From Streptomyces sp. SID10853 (GTDB lineage: Bacteria; Actinomycetota; Actinomycetes; Streptomycetales; Streptomycetaceae), in contig NZ_JAAGLN010000017.1 in assembly GCF_010548145.1 (NCBI RefSeq), positions 1 to 52,364 of the forward strand: DNA of 52,364 nt, read 5' to 3'. Positions 33,947 through 41,059 of this stretch are shown here, one piece after another. The notes beneath the pieces are model-generated. The model did not search any database. It had not been told where the DNA came from and saw nothing but the letters and a program-made list of their open reading frames with translations. Positions within the stretch are counted from its first letter, which is position 1, and every line of letters starts with the position of its first letter. A program made the translations under genes and the position numbers.

Positions 33947-35074
33947 GTGAAGTTCTCCATGATCTTCGAGGCACAGCTCTCGAACCCGACCCCAGAGCGC
34001 GAACGCCAGGTCATCAACGACTGCGTCGAACAGGCCGTGTACGCGGAGGAGATGGGCTTCGACCGGATCTGGGCCGTCGAGCACCACTCGCTCTCGCAGT
34101 ACGCGCACATGAGCGCGTCCGAGATCTTCCTCACCTGGGTCGCCGCACGGACCTCGCGCATCCGCATCGGCCACGGCGTCGTCACCATGCCCTTCGGCTA
34201 CCAGCACCCGGTCCGGGTCGCCGAGCGCGCGGCCATGCTCGACGTGCTCTCCGGCGGGCGCGTCGACATCGGCTCGGGACGCGGCGCCACGAAGCAGGAG
34301 ATGTCCATGTACGGGGTGCGCCCCGACGACACCTACCCGCAGATGGAGGAGGCGCTGCGGATCTTCTCGGCCGCCTGGCGCGAGGAGCAGTTCGAGTGGC
34401 ACGGCTCCATCGACATCGGCCCCGGCGCCATCCTGCCCCGGCCCGTGCAGGACCCGCATCCGCCCCTCTTCATGGCCTGCAGCAAGCACGACACCCTCAA
34501 GCTCGCCGCCGAACTGGGCATCGGCGCCCTGGTGATGGGCTTCGCCGGGGCCGACGACGTCCGTGCTATGCGCGCGGTGTACGACGAGGCAATCGCCACC
34601 AGGAGCGGCGAGCGCTGTGTGTCGACCGAGGTCAACAACCACTTCTCGGCGCTCTGCCCGACGATCGTCCTCGACGACGCGGAGCGCGCGCTGCGCATCG
34701 GCACCCGGGGCCAGCGCTTCTTCGCCGAGTCCATCGCCCACTGGTACGGGAACTCGCCCGCCCCCACCGGGGAGGACGAGGACGAGGACCATGTGGCGGT
34801 GATGGCCCGCGACCGGGACGAACTGGTCGCCAGGCTGCACGACGCCAACATCCCGGCCCGCCCGGTCGACACCGGCACTTACAACGCGGACCACGCCTAC
34901 GGCACCGCCGGCACCGCGATCGCCTATGTCGAGAAGCTGCGGCAGATCGGGGTGGACGAGGTGATGTGCCTCATCCAGATGGGCACCGTGCCGCAGGAGG
35001 CGTGCATGGAGACCATCCGCCAGTGGGGCGAGACGGTCATCCCGCACTTCCGGGCGCTGGAGGGCGAGAAGTGA
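33947..35074 (+). CDS. Luciferase-like (LLM) flavin-dependent monooxygenase
   Basis: A 375-aa TIM-barrel flavin monooxygenase that uses reduced FMN from a separate reductase and O2. Typical stretches are EEMGFDRIWAVEHHSLSQYA near residue 35, IRIGHGVVTMPFGYQHPVRV, and GRVDIGSGRGATKQEMSMYG. The group includes oxygenases, type II Baeyer-Villiger enzymes and desulfurases, so the reaction is not fixed by sequence. The GTG at 33947 follows CCGGAGG by 7 nt. It is the first gene of a three-gene operon; its stop overlaps the SDR start (GTGA). A steroid or steroid-acid substrate is inferred from context. Confidence 0.88.
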   Translation: MKFSMIFEAQLSNPTPERERQVINDCVEQAVYAEEMGFDRIWAVEHHSLSQYAHMSASEIFLTWVAARTSRIRIGHGVVTMPFGYQHPVRVAERAAMLDVLSGGRVDIGSGRGATKQEMSMYGVRPDDTYPQMEEALRIFSAAWREEQFEWHGSIDIGPGAILPRPVQDPHPPLFMACSKHDTLKLAAELGIGALVMGFAGADDVRAMRAVYDEAIATRSGERCVSTEVNNHFSALCPTIVLDDAERALRIGTRGQRFFAESIAHWYGNSPAPTGEDEDEDHVAVMARDRDELVARLHDANIPARPVDTGTYNADHAYGTAGTAIAYVEKLRQIGVDEVMCLIQMGTVPQEACMETIRQWGETVIPHFRALEGEK

Positions 35075-35856
35075 GCGCCCGCCCGGCCGCGGACGCGGCA
35101 TCTGCGGCGGCGGACGGCGTACGGCTGGACGGCAAGGTGGCACTGATCACCGGCGCAGGCCGGGGCCAGGGGGCCGTCGAGGCACGGCTGTTCGCCGCTT
35201 CCGGCGCACGGATCGTGATCACCGACGTACGGGAGGAGGAAGGCCGCGAGGTCGCCGCCGGCCTCGGCGACGCCGCGGTGTTCGTCCCGCACGATGTGAC
35301 GGACGCGGCGAGCTGGGAGACGGCGGTCGCGACAGCCGTGGCGAGCTTCGGGCGGCTGGACGTCCTCGTCAACAACGCGGCCCTGTGGCGCACGGCCCCG
35401 GTCGACGCCGAGACGCAGGAGAATTTCGAGCTGCTGTTCCGCGTCAATCTGCTGGGCCCCTTCCTGGGTATCAAGGCAGCGCTCCCCGCTCTGCGGAACG
35501 CGGGCGGCGGGTCGATCGTCAACATCTCGTCCACCGCGGGCCTGGTGGGGATCGCCCAGCACGCGGCCTACGGATCAAGCAAGTTCGGGCTGCGCGGACT
35601 CAGCAAGCACGTCGCGCTGGATCTCGCGGCCGACGGCATCCGGGTCAACTCGGTGCACCCCGGCATGGTCGACACCCCGATGGTCGCCGGGGCGCTGGGC
35701 GAGGACGCAGGACAGCGGGAGCACCCGCGGGTGCCGCTGCGGCGCATGGGGCGGCCGGACGAGATCGCCGAACTGGTCCGCTTCCTGGCCTCCGACGCCT
35801 CCTCGTACATCACCGGCGCGGAATTCACCGTCGACGGGGGGCTGACCACCGGATGA
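35071..35856 (+). CDS. Hydroxysteroid dehydrogenase-like SDR
   Basis: A 261-aa classical short-chain dehydrogenase. Motifs are TGAGRGQGAVEARLF at the nucleotide site, VLVNNAALWRTAP, the catalytic Ser in IVNISSTAGLVG, Tyr-X3-Lys as AYGSSKFGLRG, and the C-terminal TGAEFTVDGGLTTG. The region HPGMVDTPM ... SYITGAEFTVDGG strongly resembles Streptomyces 3alpha,20beta-hydroxysteroid dehydrogenase. It therefore probably oxidises or reduces a hydroxyl/keto group on a steroid. GTG start overlaps the monooxygenase stop; its own stop overlaps the esterase start by ATGA. Confidence 0.88.
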   Translation: MSARPAADAASAAADGVRLDGKVALITGAGRGQGAVEARLFAASGARIVITDVREEEGREVAAGLGDAAVFVPHDVTDAASWETAVATAVASFGRLDVLVNNAALWRTAPVDAETQENFELLFRVNLLGPFLGIKAALPALRNAGGGSIVNISSTAGLVGIAQHAAYGSSKFGLRGLSKHVALDLAADGIRVNSVHPGMVDTPMVAGALGEDAGQREHPRVPLRRMGRPDEIAELVRFLASDASSYITGAEFTVDGGLTTG

Positions 35857-36788
35857 CTCTCACCCCGGCCGCACGCCGCTTCGCCGACGCGCTGTCCCAC
35901 GGATTCCCCGACCCGGCGGACGGCCCGCTGGACGTGTCCGCCCTGCGCAGAGCCACCTCTGCGGGACCGGTGCGCGGGCTCCCCGAGATCGCGCGGGTGA
36001 GCGACGCCTCCGTACCGGGGCCGCCGGGCGCCCCGCCCGTACCCGTACGGATCTACGAACCCGACCCGCACGGCGCGGACGGGGACCGGCCGCTCATCGT
36101 CTTCTGCCACGGCGGCGGCTGGGTGATGTGCGGCCTCGACACCCATGACGGGCTCTGCCGCGAACTGGCCGCACGCACCGGCGCGCTGGTGGTGTCGGTC
36201 GACTACCGGCGCGCACCGGAGCACCGGTTCCCCTGTGCGCTGCTCGACGCGTACGCCGTCACCGGCTGGGCGGCCGGGCGCGCCCGTGAGCTGCGCTGCG
36301 ACCCGTCCCGGCTGGTCGTCGCAGGCGACTCCAGCGGCGGGAACCTGGCGGCGGCCGTCGCCCTGATGGCACGGGACACCGACGGGCCCGGCATCGCCGC
36401 CCAGCTCCTGGCCTACCCGGTGCTCGACGACCGCCTGGAGACGGCTTCGGCCGCCGACTACGCCACCGGGTTCTTCCAGACCACCGCCCATATCCGCTGG
36501 TACTGGGAGCAGTACATCGGGCCGGACGGCGACGGCGCCGACCCGTACGCCGCTCCGGTACGCGCGGGCGACCTGGGCGGGCTGCCCCCGGCCCTGCTGA
36601 TCCTCCCCGAGTGCGACCCGCTGCGCGACGAGGGGCTGGCCTACGCGGACCGGCTGCGCGAGGCGGGCGTCGCCGCCGAAGCGCGGGTGGAGCGGGGGAT
36701 GTTCCACGGCTTCCTGGGCGGTGCAGGTGTGCTCCCTGAGGCGGACGCGGCGCTCGGCGCGGCGGCCCGGTGGCTGCTGGACGTGTGA
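35853..36788 (+). CDS. HSL-family carboxylesterase / alpha-beta hydrolase
   Basis: A 311-aa hydrolase of the hormone-sensitive-lipase group. The oxyanion motif HGGGWVMCGLDTHDG lies near residue 84. The nucleophile elbow is GDSSGGNLAAAV (near 154), the acid is in the LPECDPLRDEG region and the His is in GMFHGFLGG. VSVDYRRAPEHRFP is typical of the family. It is the third gene of the monooxygenase-SDR-esterase operon (4-bp overlap). This context suggests it opens an ester or lactone formed during steroid breakdown. Confidence 0.9.
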   Translation: MTLTPAARRFADALSHGFPDPADGPLDVSALRRATSAGPVRGLPEIARVSDASVPGPPGAPPVPVRIYEPDPHGADGDRPLIVFCHGGGWVMCGLDTHDGLCRELAARTGALVVSVDYRRAPEHRFPCALLDAYAVTGWAAGRARELRCDPSRLVVAGDSSGGNLAAAVALMARDTDGPGIAAQLLAYPVLDDRLETASAADYATGFFQTTAHIRWYWEQYIGPDGDGADPYAAPVRAGDLGGLPPALLILPECDPLRDEGLAYADRLREAGVAAEARVERGMFHGFLGGAGVLPEADAALGAAARWLLDV

Positions 36789-36798
36789 CGGCGCGCGA

Positions 36799-36843
36799 CC
36801 GCCGCGCCGCCCCCTCGCGAACGCGGAGGGTGCGGCGCGGCGG
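36799..36843. terminator. Bidirectional terminator between esterase and ferredoxin genes
   Basis: Outer arms 36799-36810 and 36832-36843 (12 bp) enclose inner arms 36812-36816 and 36826-36830, with one unpaired base on each side. The region lies between convergent genes. Confidence 0.85.
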
Positions 36844-36863
36844 AGCCGGGGGCGACAGGTGAC

Positions 36864-37079
36864 TCAGGGGCGCGGACCGATGGGCTTCTGCCCGTCGAGG
36901 ACCGTGATGGCCATCGCCGGACAGATGTCCGCGGCGTCCAGGGCCCGTTCGTCCTCGGCGATCTCGCTGTTGAGCGCGCGGGCCCGGTCGTGGTCGAGGG
37001 CGAAGAGGTCGGGGGCGGCTCCCGCGCACATCCCCGACGCCATGCACTGGTGGCGGTCCACCTCCACATGCCAGGTCAT
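36864..37079 (-). CDS. 3Fe-4S type ferredoxin, P450 partner
   Basis: A 71-aa ferredoxin with Cys12, Cys18 and Cys53 (RHQCMASGMCAGAAPDLF, ADICPAMAI). The position of the usual second cysteine is serine, which favours a [3Fe-4S] cluster, as in ferredoxins that feed actinobacterial P450s. Its ATG lies 4 bp after the P450 stop, so they are co-transcribed and presumably work together. A reductase is not encoded here. Confidence 0.92.
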   Translation of the reverse strand: MTWHVEVDRHQCMASGMCAGAAPDLFALDHDRARALNSEIAEDERALDAADICPAMAITVLDGQKPIGPRP

Positions 37080-37083
37080 CGGC

Positions 37084-38274
37084 TCACCACCCCACCGGCA
37101 TGACACGGGGGCCGCGGACCAGCATCTCGCCCTTCCAGACGATGTCGCCCGCCAGCCGGAGATCGGGGAACCGGGCGGTGAGCGCGCCGAGCGCCTCCTG
37201 GAGTTCGAGCCGGGCGAGCGGAGCGCCGAGGCAGTGGTGGACTCCATGGCCGAAACCGAGATGCTGGTTGGACGCCCGCGAGAGATCCAGCTTGCCCGGG
37301 GCCGAGAAACGCAGTGCGTCCCGGTTGGCCGCGCCCACCGCGACGAGGACGGGAGAACCGGCGCGTACGAGAGTGCCGCCGACCTCGATGTCCTCCTTGG
37401 CGTACCGGGGCTGGCCGGCGCCGCTGCCCAGCGGGACGAAGCGGAGCAGTTCCTCCACCGCGCTGTCGATGAGGCCCGGTTCGGCCCCCAGCCGCTGCCA
37501 CTCCCCCGGGTGGTCGAGGAGGGTGTGGACGAAGTTGGGGATCTGGCTCGCTGTGGTCTCGTGCCCGGCGACCAGGATGCCCACGCAGAGGTCGACCAGT
37601 TCGATCTCGGACAGCCGGTCCCCGCCGTCCCTGGCCTCGATCAGCGCCGTCATCAGGTCGTCACGCGGCTCGGCGCGGTGCTGGGCGATCAACCCGGCCA
37701 TATAGGCGCGGAGTTCCTCACGGTTGGCCTCGAACTCCTCGGCCGTCAGCGAGCTCGTGGAGAGCGCAGCATCGCTCCAGACACGGAACTGCGGCCGGTC
37801 CCCCTCCGGTACGCCCAGCATCCGGCAGATCACGGCGACCGGGATCGGCAGCGCGTACTCCTCGACCAGGTCGACCGGCGGCCCCGCGGCCTCCATCCGG
37901 TCCAGCAGCCCCGCGGTCAGCTCCCGGACCTGGGGGCGCAGCTTCTCCACCTGGCGGACGGTGAACGCCTTGGCGACCAGCGAGCGCAGCCGGGTGTGGT
38001 CGGGCGGGTCCATGCCCAGGATGCCGCTGTCCCTGCGGCCCTCGCCCTGGCGGGGTTCGTCGTGCTTGTACCCCTCGGCCCGGCTGAAGCGCAGGTCGCC
38101 GAGGACCAGGCGGGCCTCCTCGTAACGGGTGACGAGCCAGGCCGGTTCGCCGTAGGCCATCCGGACCCGCAGCAGCCCGGGGCGGTTGCGTACCTGTTCG
38201 TACTCCTCGGCCAGGGCCAGGCCCTCGGCCGTGTTGAAGGGATAGGCGAGAGGTTCCGTGCCGGCTGTGGTCAC
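37084..38274 (-). CDS. Cytochrome P450
   Basis: A 396-aa bacterial class I P450. The I-helix oxygen-binding motif is VAGHETTAS (near 245), ExxR is in AVEELLRFVP, and the heme-binding loop is FGHGVHHCLGAPLARLE with Cys348 as thiolate ligand. The N-terminal half has ILGMDPPDHTRLRSLVAKAF. GTG at 38272-38274 follows GAGGAG by 6 nt. It is divergent from a TetR gene across a perfect palindrome, and followed by its ferredoxin. Location beside the steroid genes suggests a steroid hydroxylase, but the substrate is not deducible. Confidence 0.92.
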   Translation of the reverse strand: MTTAGTEPLAYPFNTAEGLALAEEYEQVRNRPGLLRVRMAYGEPAWLVTRYEEARLVLGDLRFSRAEGYKHDEPRQGEGRRDSGILGMDPPDHTRLRSLVAKAFTVRQVEKLRPQVRELTAGLLDRMEAAGPPVDLVEEYALPIPVAVICRMLGVPEGDRPQFRVWSDAALSTSSLTAEEFEANREELRAYMAGLIAQHRAEPRDDLMTALIEARDGGDRLSEIELVDLCVGILVAGHETTASQIPNFVHTLLDHPGEWQRLGAEPGLIDSAVEELLRFVPLGSGAGQPRYAKEDIEVGGTLVRAGSPVLVAVGAANRDALRFSAPGKLDLSRASNQHLGFGHGVHHCLGAPLARLELQEALGALTARFPDLRLAGDIVWKGEMLVRGPRVMPVGW

Positions 38275-38286
38275 ACTGCTCTCCTC

Positions 38287-38310
38287 GTTTGTAAGCACCT
38301 GCTTACAAAC
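38287..38310. promoter_or_regulatory. TetR operator between P450 and tetR
   Basis: GTTTGTAAGCA-CC-TGCTTACAAAC: two perfect 11-bp arms, 24 bp in all, starting 12 bp upstream of the P450 GTG. It is a classic divergent TetR operator, probably bound by the product of 38387-38983. Confidence 0.85.
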
Positions 38311-38386
38311 GGTAGGCGGGCGGCAGGGCACCGTCAACGGCGGTATACGGCCGTTATGCTGACGCCTCATCGGGGAGGAGCCGATC

Positions 38387-38983
38387 ATGGAGGAACGCCC
38401 GCGCAACGGGCCTGCCGAGCGGCGCCGTGACGCACAGGGGACCCGGCGGCTGCTCCTCGACGCGGCGGCGGAACTGTTCGCCGAGCGGGGGTACGAGGCA
38501 GCGACGGTGCGCGACATCGCCGCACGGGCCGGGGTCAACCAGGCGCTGCTGTTCAGGTACTTCGGCTCGAAACAGGCCCTGCTGACCGAGGTGATGGCGT
38601 CCGGGGGCCAGGAGCAGGTGCGTACGACACCGCCGGAACGGCTGTTCGCCACGGCTCTGCGCGGGATGCTCACCGGTGGCGGGAAAGAGGCGGCGGACCT
38701 CCCGCTGGCCGTCTATCTGCGGTCGATCGGGACCGGTGGAGCGGCAAGCGACATGGTCAAGGCACTGGGGGACGAGTACTCAGCGGCGCTGTCCACCCTG
38801 TCCGGCGAGGAGGACAGCCTGCTGCGCGCGGATCTCGCGATGGCGTGGCTGCTCGGGATCGGCCTGATGCGGGTCGTCGTGGCCAAGGAGCCCTTGGCCG
38901 GCGCGGCCCCGGAGGACATCTCCCGGCTGGTCCTCGGCGCACTGGGGGGCCTGTTGGAGGACCTGCCGCCCGCGGAGGACTGA
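38387..38983 (+). CDS. TetR family repressor of the P450 gene
   Basis: A 198-aa TetR protein. The helix-turn-helix is in the first 65 residues (LLLDAAAELFAERGYEAATV, DIAARAGVNQALLFRYFGSK), followed by a helical ligand domain rich in Leu and Gly. It is divergent from the P450-ferredoxin pair, with a perfect 24-bp palindrome in between, so repression of both is likely and a P450 substrate could be the inducer. ATG at 38387 is preceded by GGGAGGAG. Confidence 0.9.
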   Translation: MEERPRNGPAERRRDAQGTRRLLLDAAAELFAERGYEAATVRDIAARAGVNQALLFRYFGSKQALLTEVMASGGQEQVRTTPPERLFATALRGMLTGGGKEAADLPLAVYLRSIGTGGAASDMVKALGDEYSAALSTLSGEEDSLLRADLAMAWLLGIGLMRVVVAKEPLAGAAPEDISRLVLGALGGLLEDLPPAED

Positions 38984-38988
38984 GCAGG

Positions 38989-39019
38989 GCGCGCTCGTGC
39001 GGCTTCCGCCGGAGCGCGC
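38989..39019. terminator. Terminator between convergent tetR and phosphotransferase genes
   Basis: GCGCGCTC (38989-38996) pairs with GAGCGCGC (39012-39019) around a 15-nt loop, just after the tetR stop. Confidence 0.6.
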
Positions 39020-39103
39020 GGCCGCCCGGGTGCACCGGGGCGCGCGCCTCTCGATGGGCCTCCACGCGCCGGGGGCAGGGGCTCGTGGCGCGGAGTGGTG
39101 CCG

Positions 39104-39982
39104 TCAACTCATGCGTTGTTCGGCGAGGTCCAGCCAGTGCTCCACGTCCGCCGGGGTGAAGTGTCTGATGGCCCAGTCGACCATGCGAAGGCTCATATGG
39201 GCCCATGCGGGCCGCAGGATGTCCTCGGGGAACGAATCGAGGACAGCGTCGAGGCGGTGTGTCACTCCCGGGTCGGCTTCCGTGGAGTGGATGCCGAAGC
39301 GCAGGGTGACCAGGTCGAATCGCCGGTCGCCGCGGGCGGCACCGTCCCAGTCGATGACGCCGGTGATCGAGCCGCCTGTCGCCAGGATGTTGCCGGGCTG
39401 GAAGTCCATGTGTACGGCGTCGCGCCCGGCCATCCGAGCGGGATGGTCCGCGCCCACAGCGGCGATCCAGCGTTCGAACGCGGCAGTGCGGCGGTTGTAC
39501 CGGCGCAAGGGATCGTGCAGGCAGTAGCCGGGCCCGTCCTCACGCAGGTGAAACTCCACCGTTGGGATTCCGGGGTGGCCGGCAAGCCGGTCGGCCTGCA
39601 ACTGGTTGAGTCCGAGCGCCTGGTCCAGGCTGCGCTGGTCGAGGTGGTCGAGCGTCGTGCCCGGCAGGAGCTCCTGAACCATCACCACCGCGTGGCCGAC
39701 CTGGCTGATCAGCTCAGTGGCCGGTGCCGGGTAGCCCGCCAGCCGCAGTGCTTCGGTAACGGCGAGTGGCCCTGCCCGCATGTCCGCCACTCTGCTGTGC
39801 GGTCGCCACTTGAGGACGGAACGGCGCCCGTCGGGCCGCCGCACATAGGCGGCTCCGACCTGCCCGCCCGGGCAAGGACCTTCCAGAGCGAAGCGGACGC
39901 CGGTCCGCGCGTACAGGGCGTCAACCGTCCGGGCGGCGTCCAGCCGCTCAACCCGGGCCCAGCTCCGCGGCAGAGAAGTCAC
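39104..39982 (-). CDS. APH-family phosphotransferase
   Basis: A 292-aa kinase-like protein. It has an N-lobe with RRSVLKWRPHS (likely ATP lysine) and the catalytic loop VHMDFQPGNILATGG. The metal-binding IDWDGAARGDRRFDLV follows, and an acidic helical C-terminus (FTPADVEHWLDLAEQRM). Many Streptomyces paralogs of this type have no known substrate, so resistance is not implied. It is unlike the phosphotransferase at 7628. The GTG at 39980-39982 gives a natural N-terminus; a longer reading enters the response-regulator remnant. Confidence 0.8.
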   Translation of the reverse strand: MTSLPRSWARVERLDAARTVDALYARTGVRFALEGPCPGGQVGAAYVRRPDGRRSVLKWRPHSRVADMRAGPLAVTEALRLAGYPAPATELISQVGHAVVMVQELLPGTTLDHLDQRSLDQALGLNQLQADRLAGHPGIPTVEFHLREDGPGYCLHDPLRRYNRRTAAFERWIAAVGADHPARMAGRDAVHMDFQPGNILATGGSITGVIDWDGAARGDRRFDLVTLRFGIHSTEADPGVTHRLDAVLDSFPEDILRPAWAHMSLRMVDWAIRHFTPADVEHWLDLAEQRMS

Positions 39983-40386
39983 AGGACCGATTGTCGCAGC
40001 CCGCCTCGGTGCGGGTGCGGGCCCGCGTCTCGCCAATCGCCCGCGACAATCGCCCGCGAGAGGTAGCCGGGACTCCTCAAGGCCGTGCAGATGATGGTGC
40101 GGCAGCCGGGCAGCGCCCGCTGGAGATCGGCGGCGACGGCCAGGACGTCCGCGGCCCGGCATCCGTACATCGAGCGGCGAAGCGGGGCGTGGCGCGGGGG
40201 CGTCGAGGAGGAAGAGCGAAGCGGGAAGTGGGCCGGCGAACCCGGGGACGGTCTCGGGTCGACCCGCCCGGAGACTGGGCCGTACGGGCGTATGGAGTCA
40301 GCCATGCGTGGGGCAGTCCGCATGCAGGGCGCGGGGGCGGTGCAGGAAGACCACGGATCAACCGTGCGTCCCTCAGGAGGATTTCC
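39983..40386. other. 404-bp region with a pseudogene and the peptide-gene promoter
   Basis: The left half carries a response-regulator remnant on the minus strand, described separately. The right half (40175-40370) has no recognisable gene on either strand and presumably contains the promoter of the 65-aa peptide gene. Confidence 0.55.
40017..40174 (-). pseudogene. NarL-type response regulator receiver-domain remnant
   Basis: The minus strand gives LDVRMPG (phospho-acceptor loop of receiver domains). After a frameshift it gives AVAADLQRALPGCRTIICTA and LRSPGYLSRAIVAG, the segment that normally follows in NarL/FixJ regulators (LPxCRTLILTT...RPGYLRRA). A tandem duplication of CAATCGCCCGCGA (40034-40046, 40047-40059) interrupts the next part. 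No receiver start and no LuxR DNA-binding domain remain. Confidence 0.7.
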
Positions 40387-40584
40387 ATGCACCGCACGCT
40401 CTCGGCCCTCGCCGTCCTCGCCGTCGTGCTCACCATCCCGCTCGGCGCCGCCACCGCTGCCGTAGCAGCGGACACCATCACCGTCGAACAGTGCGAATAC
40501 GGCGGCGGCCACCTCGACTTCGACTCGCACAACAACACGATCTGCGTCGGAGGCGAGTCCAACGGCAGCCGAGTCGACTGGTGA
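40387..40584 (+). CDS. 65-aa secreted peptide with two cysteines
   Basis: Residues 1-28 are a signal peptide (LSALAVLAVVLTIPLGAATA). The mature ~37-residue part is DTITVEQCEYGGGHLDFDS followed by HNNTICVGGESNG and a short tail, with Cys36 and Cys53 probably joined by a disulfide. AGGAGG lies 6 nt before the ATG and a 10-bp hairpin follows the stop, so it is a complete monocistronic gene. Similar small secreted peptides with a CxYGGG core seem familiar from Streptomyces, but I know no function. Candidates are a protease inhibitor, a toxin or a signal. Confidence 0.85.
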   Translation: MHRTLSALAVLAVVLTIPLGAATAAVAADTITVEQCEYGGGHLDFDSHNNTICVGGESNGSRVDW

Positions 40585-40602
40585 CCAACCCCCGGGAGAG
40601 CG

Positions 40603-40627
40603 GCGCCGCACCCTCACGGTGCGGCGC
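40603..40627 (+). terminator. Terminator of the 65-aa peptide gene
   Basis: GCGCCGCACC (40603-40612) pairs perfectly with GGTGCGGCGC (40618-40627) around a 5-nt loop, 19 bp after the stop. Confidence 0.85.
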
Positions 40628-40801
40628 GCGCCGGGCGGGTGAGTCGCCCCACGGCCGGGGCAGCGGGAGCACCCGCGCCGTACCGGGGACGTCATCGAAC
40701 CGACTCCGCGGGCCCCGAGAGGCAGGATGGGGAAGATCGGGCGGATGACCGTTCATGCCTCTCAGCCGTCTCGGAGCCCGTAGGCGCCTGACGCCAGGGC
40801 C

Positions 40802-40838
40802 GCGCCCACTCGGCCGCCAGGTATCGGCCAGTGGGCGC
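40802..40838 (-). terminator. Hairpin downstream of the 26-aa ORF
   Basis: GCGCCCACT (40802-40810) pairs with AGTGGGCGC (40830-40838), with an inner GGCC pair (40812-40815 with 40826-40829) beyond one unpaired C. It lies 10 bp beyond the small ORF's stop. Confidence 0.65.
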
Positions 40839-40847
40839 TGCCGCCGG

Positions 40848-40928
40848 TCACCTGCCTGAGTGGTCGATGACGTTGCCGTTCGAGCAGGTGTTTTCGTGGT
40901 CGGCCACGTAGTCGCCGAGGACCGGCAC
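40848..40928 (-). CDS. Putative 26-aa small protein
   Basis: GTG at 40926-40928, preceded by a strong AGGAGG with 8-nt spacing, opens a 26-codon frame (PVLGDYVADHENTCSNG ...) that ends at 40848-40850 just before a hairpin. A second strong terminator (41006-41042) isolates it from the protease gene upstream, leaving room for its own promoter. The single Cys is in HENTCSNG, which loosely resembles HNNTICVGG in the 65-aa peptide on the other side. It might be a real micropeptide or the tail of a decayed paralog. Unrecognised. Confidence 0.45.
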   Translation of the reverse strand: MPVLGDYVADHENTCSNGNVIDHSGR

Positions 40929-41005
40929 GACAGAGACCTCCTGAAGACAGACAGCGGCGGCCGTGCAGACGGGAACCTGCAAACCACAAACCCACGTCCG
41001 GACAG

Positions 41006-41042
41006 CCTCGCGGGGCGGTCCGCAAGGAACCGCCCCGCGAGG
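41006..41042 (-). terminator. Terminator of the S53 peptidase gene
   Basis: A 14-bp perfect stem (41006-41019 with 41029-41042) and a 9-nt loop, 18 bp after the peptidase stop. Confidence 0.9.
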
Positions 41043-41059
41043 AGTGGACGTGACGGGTG

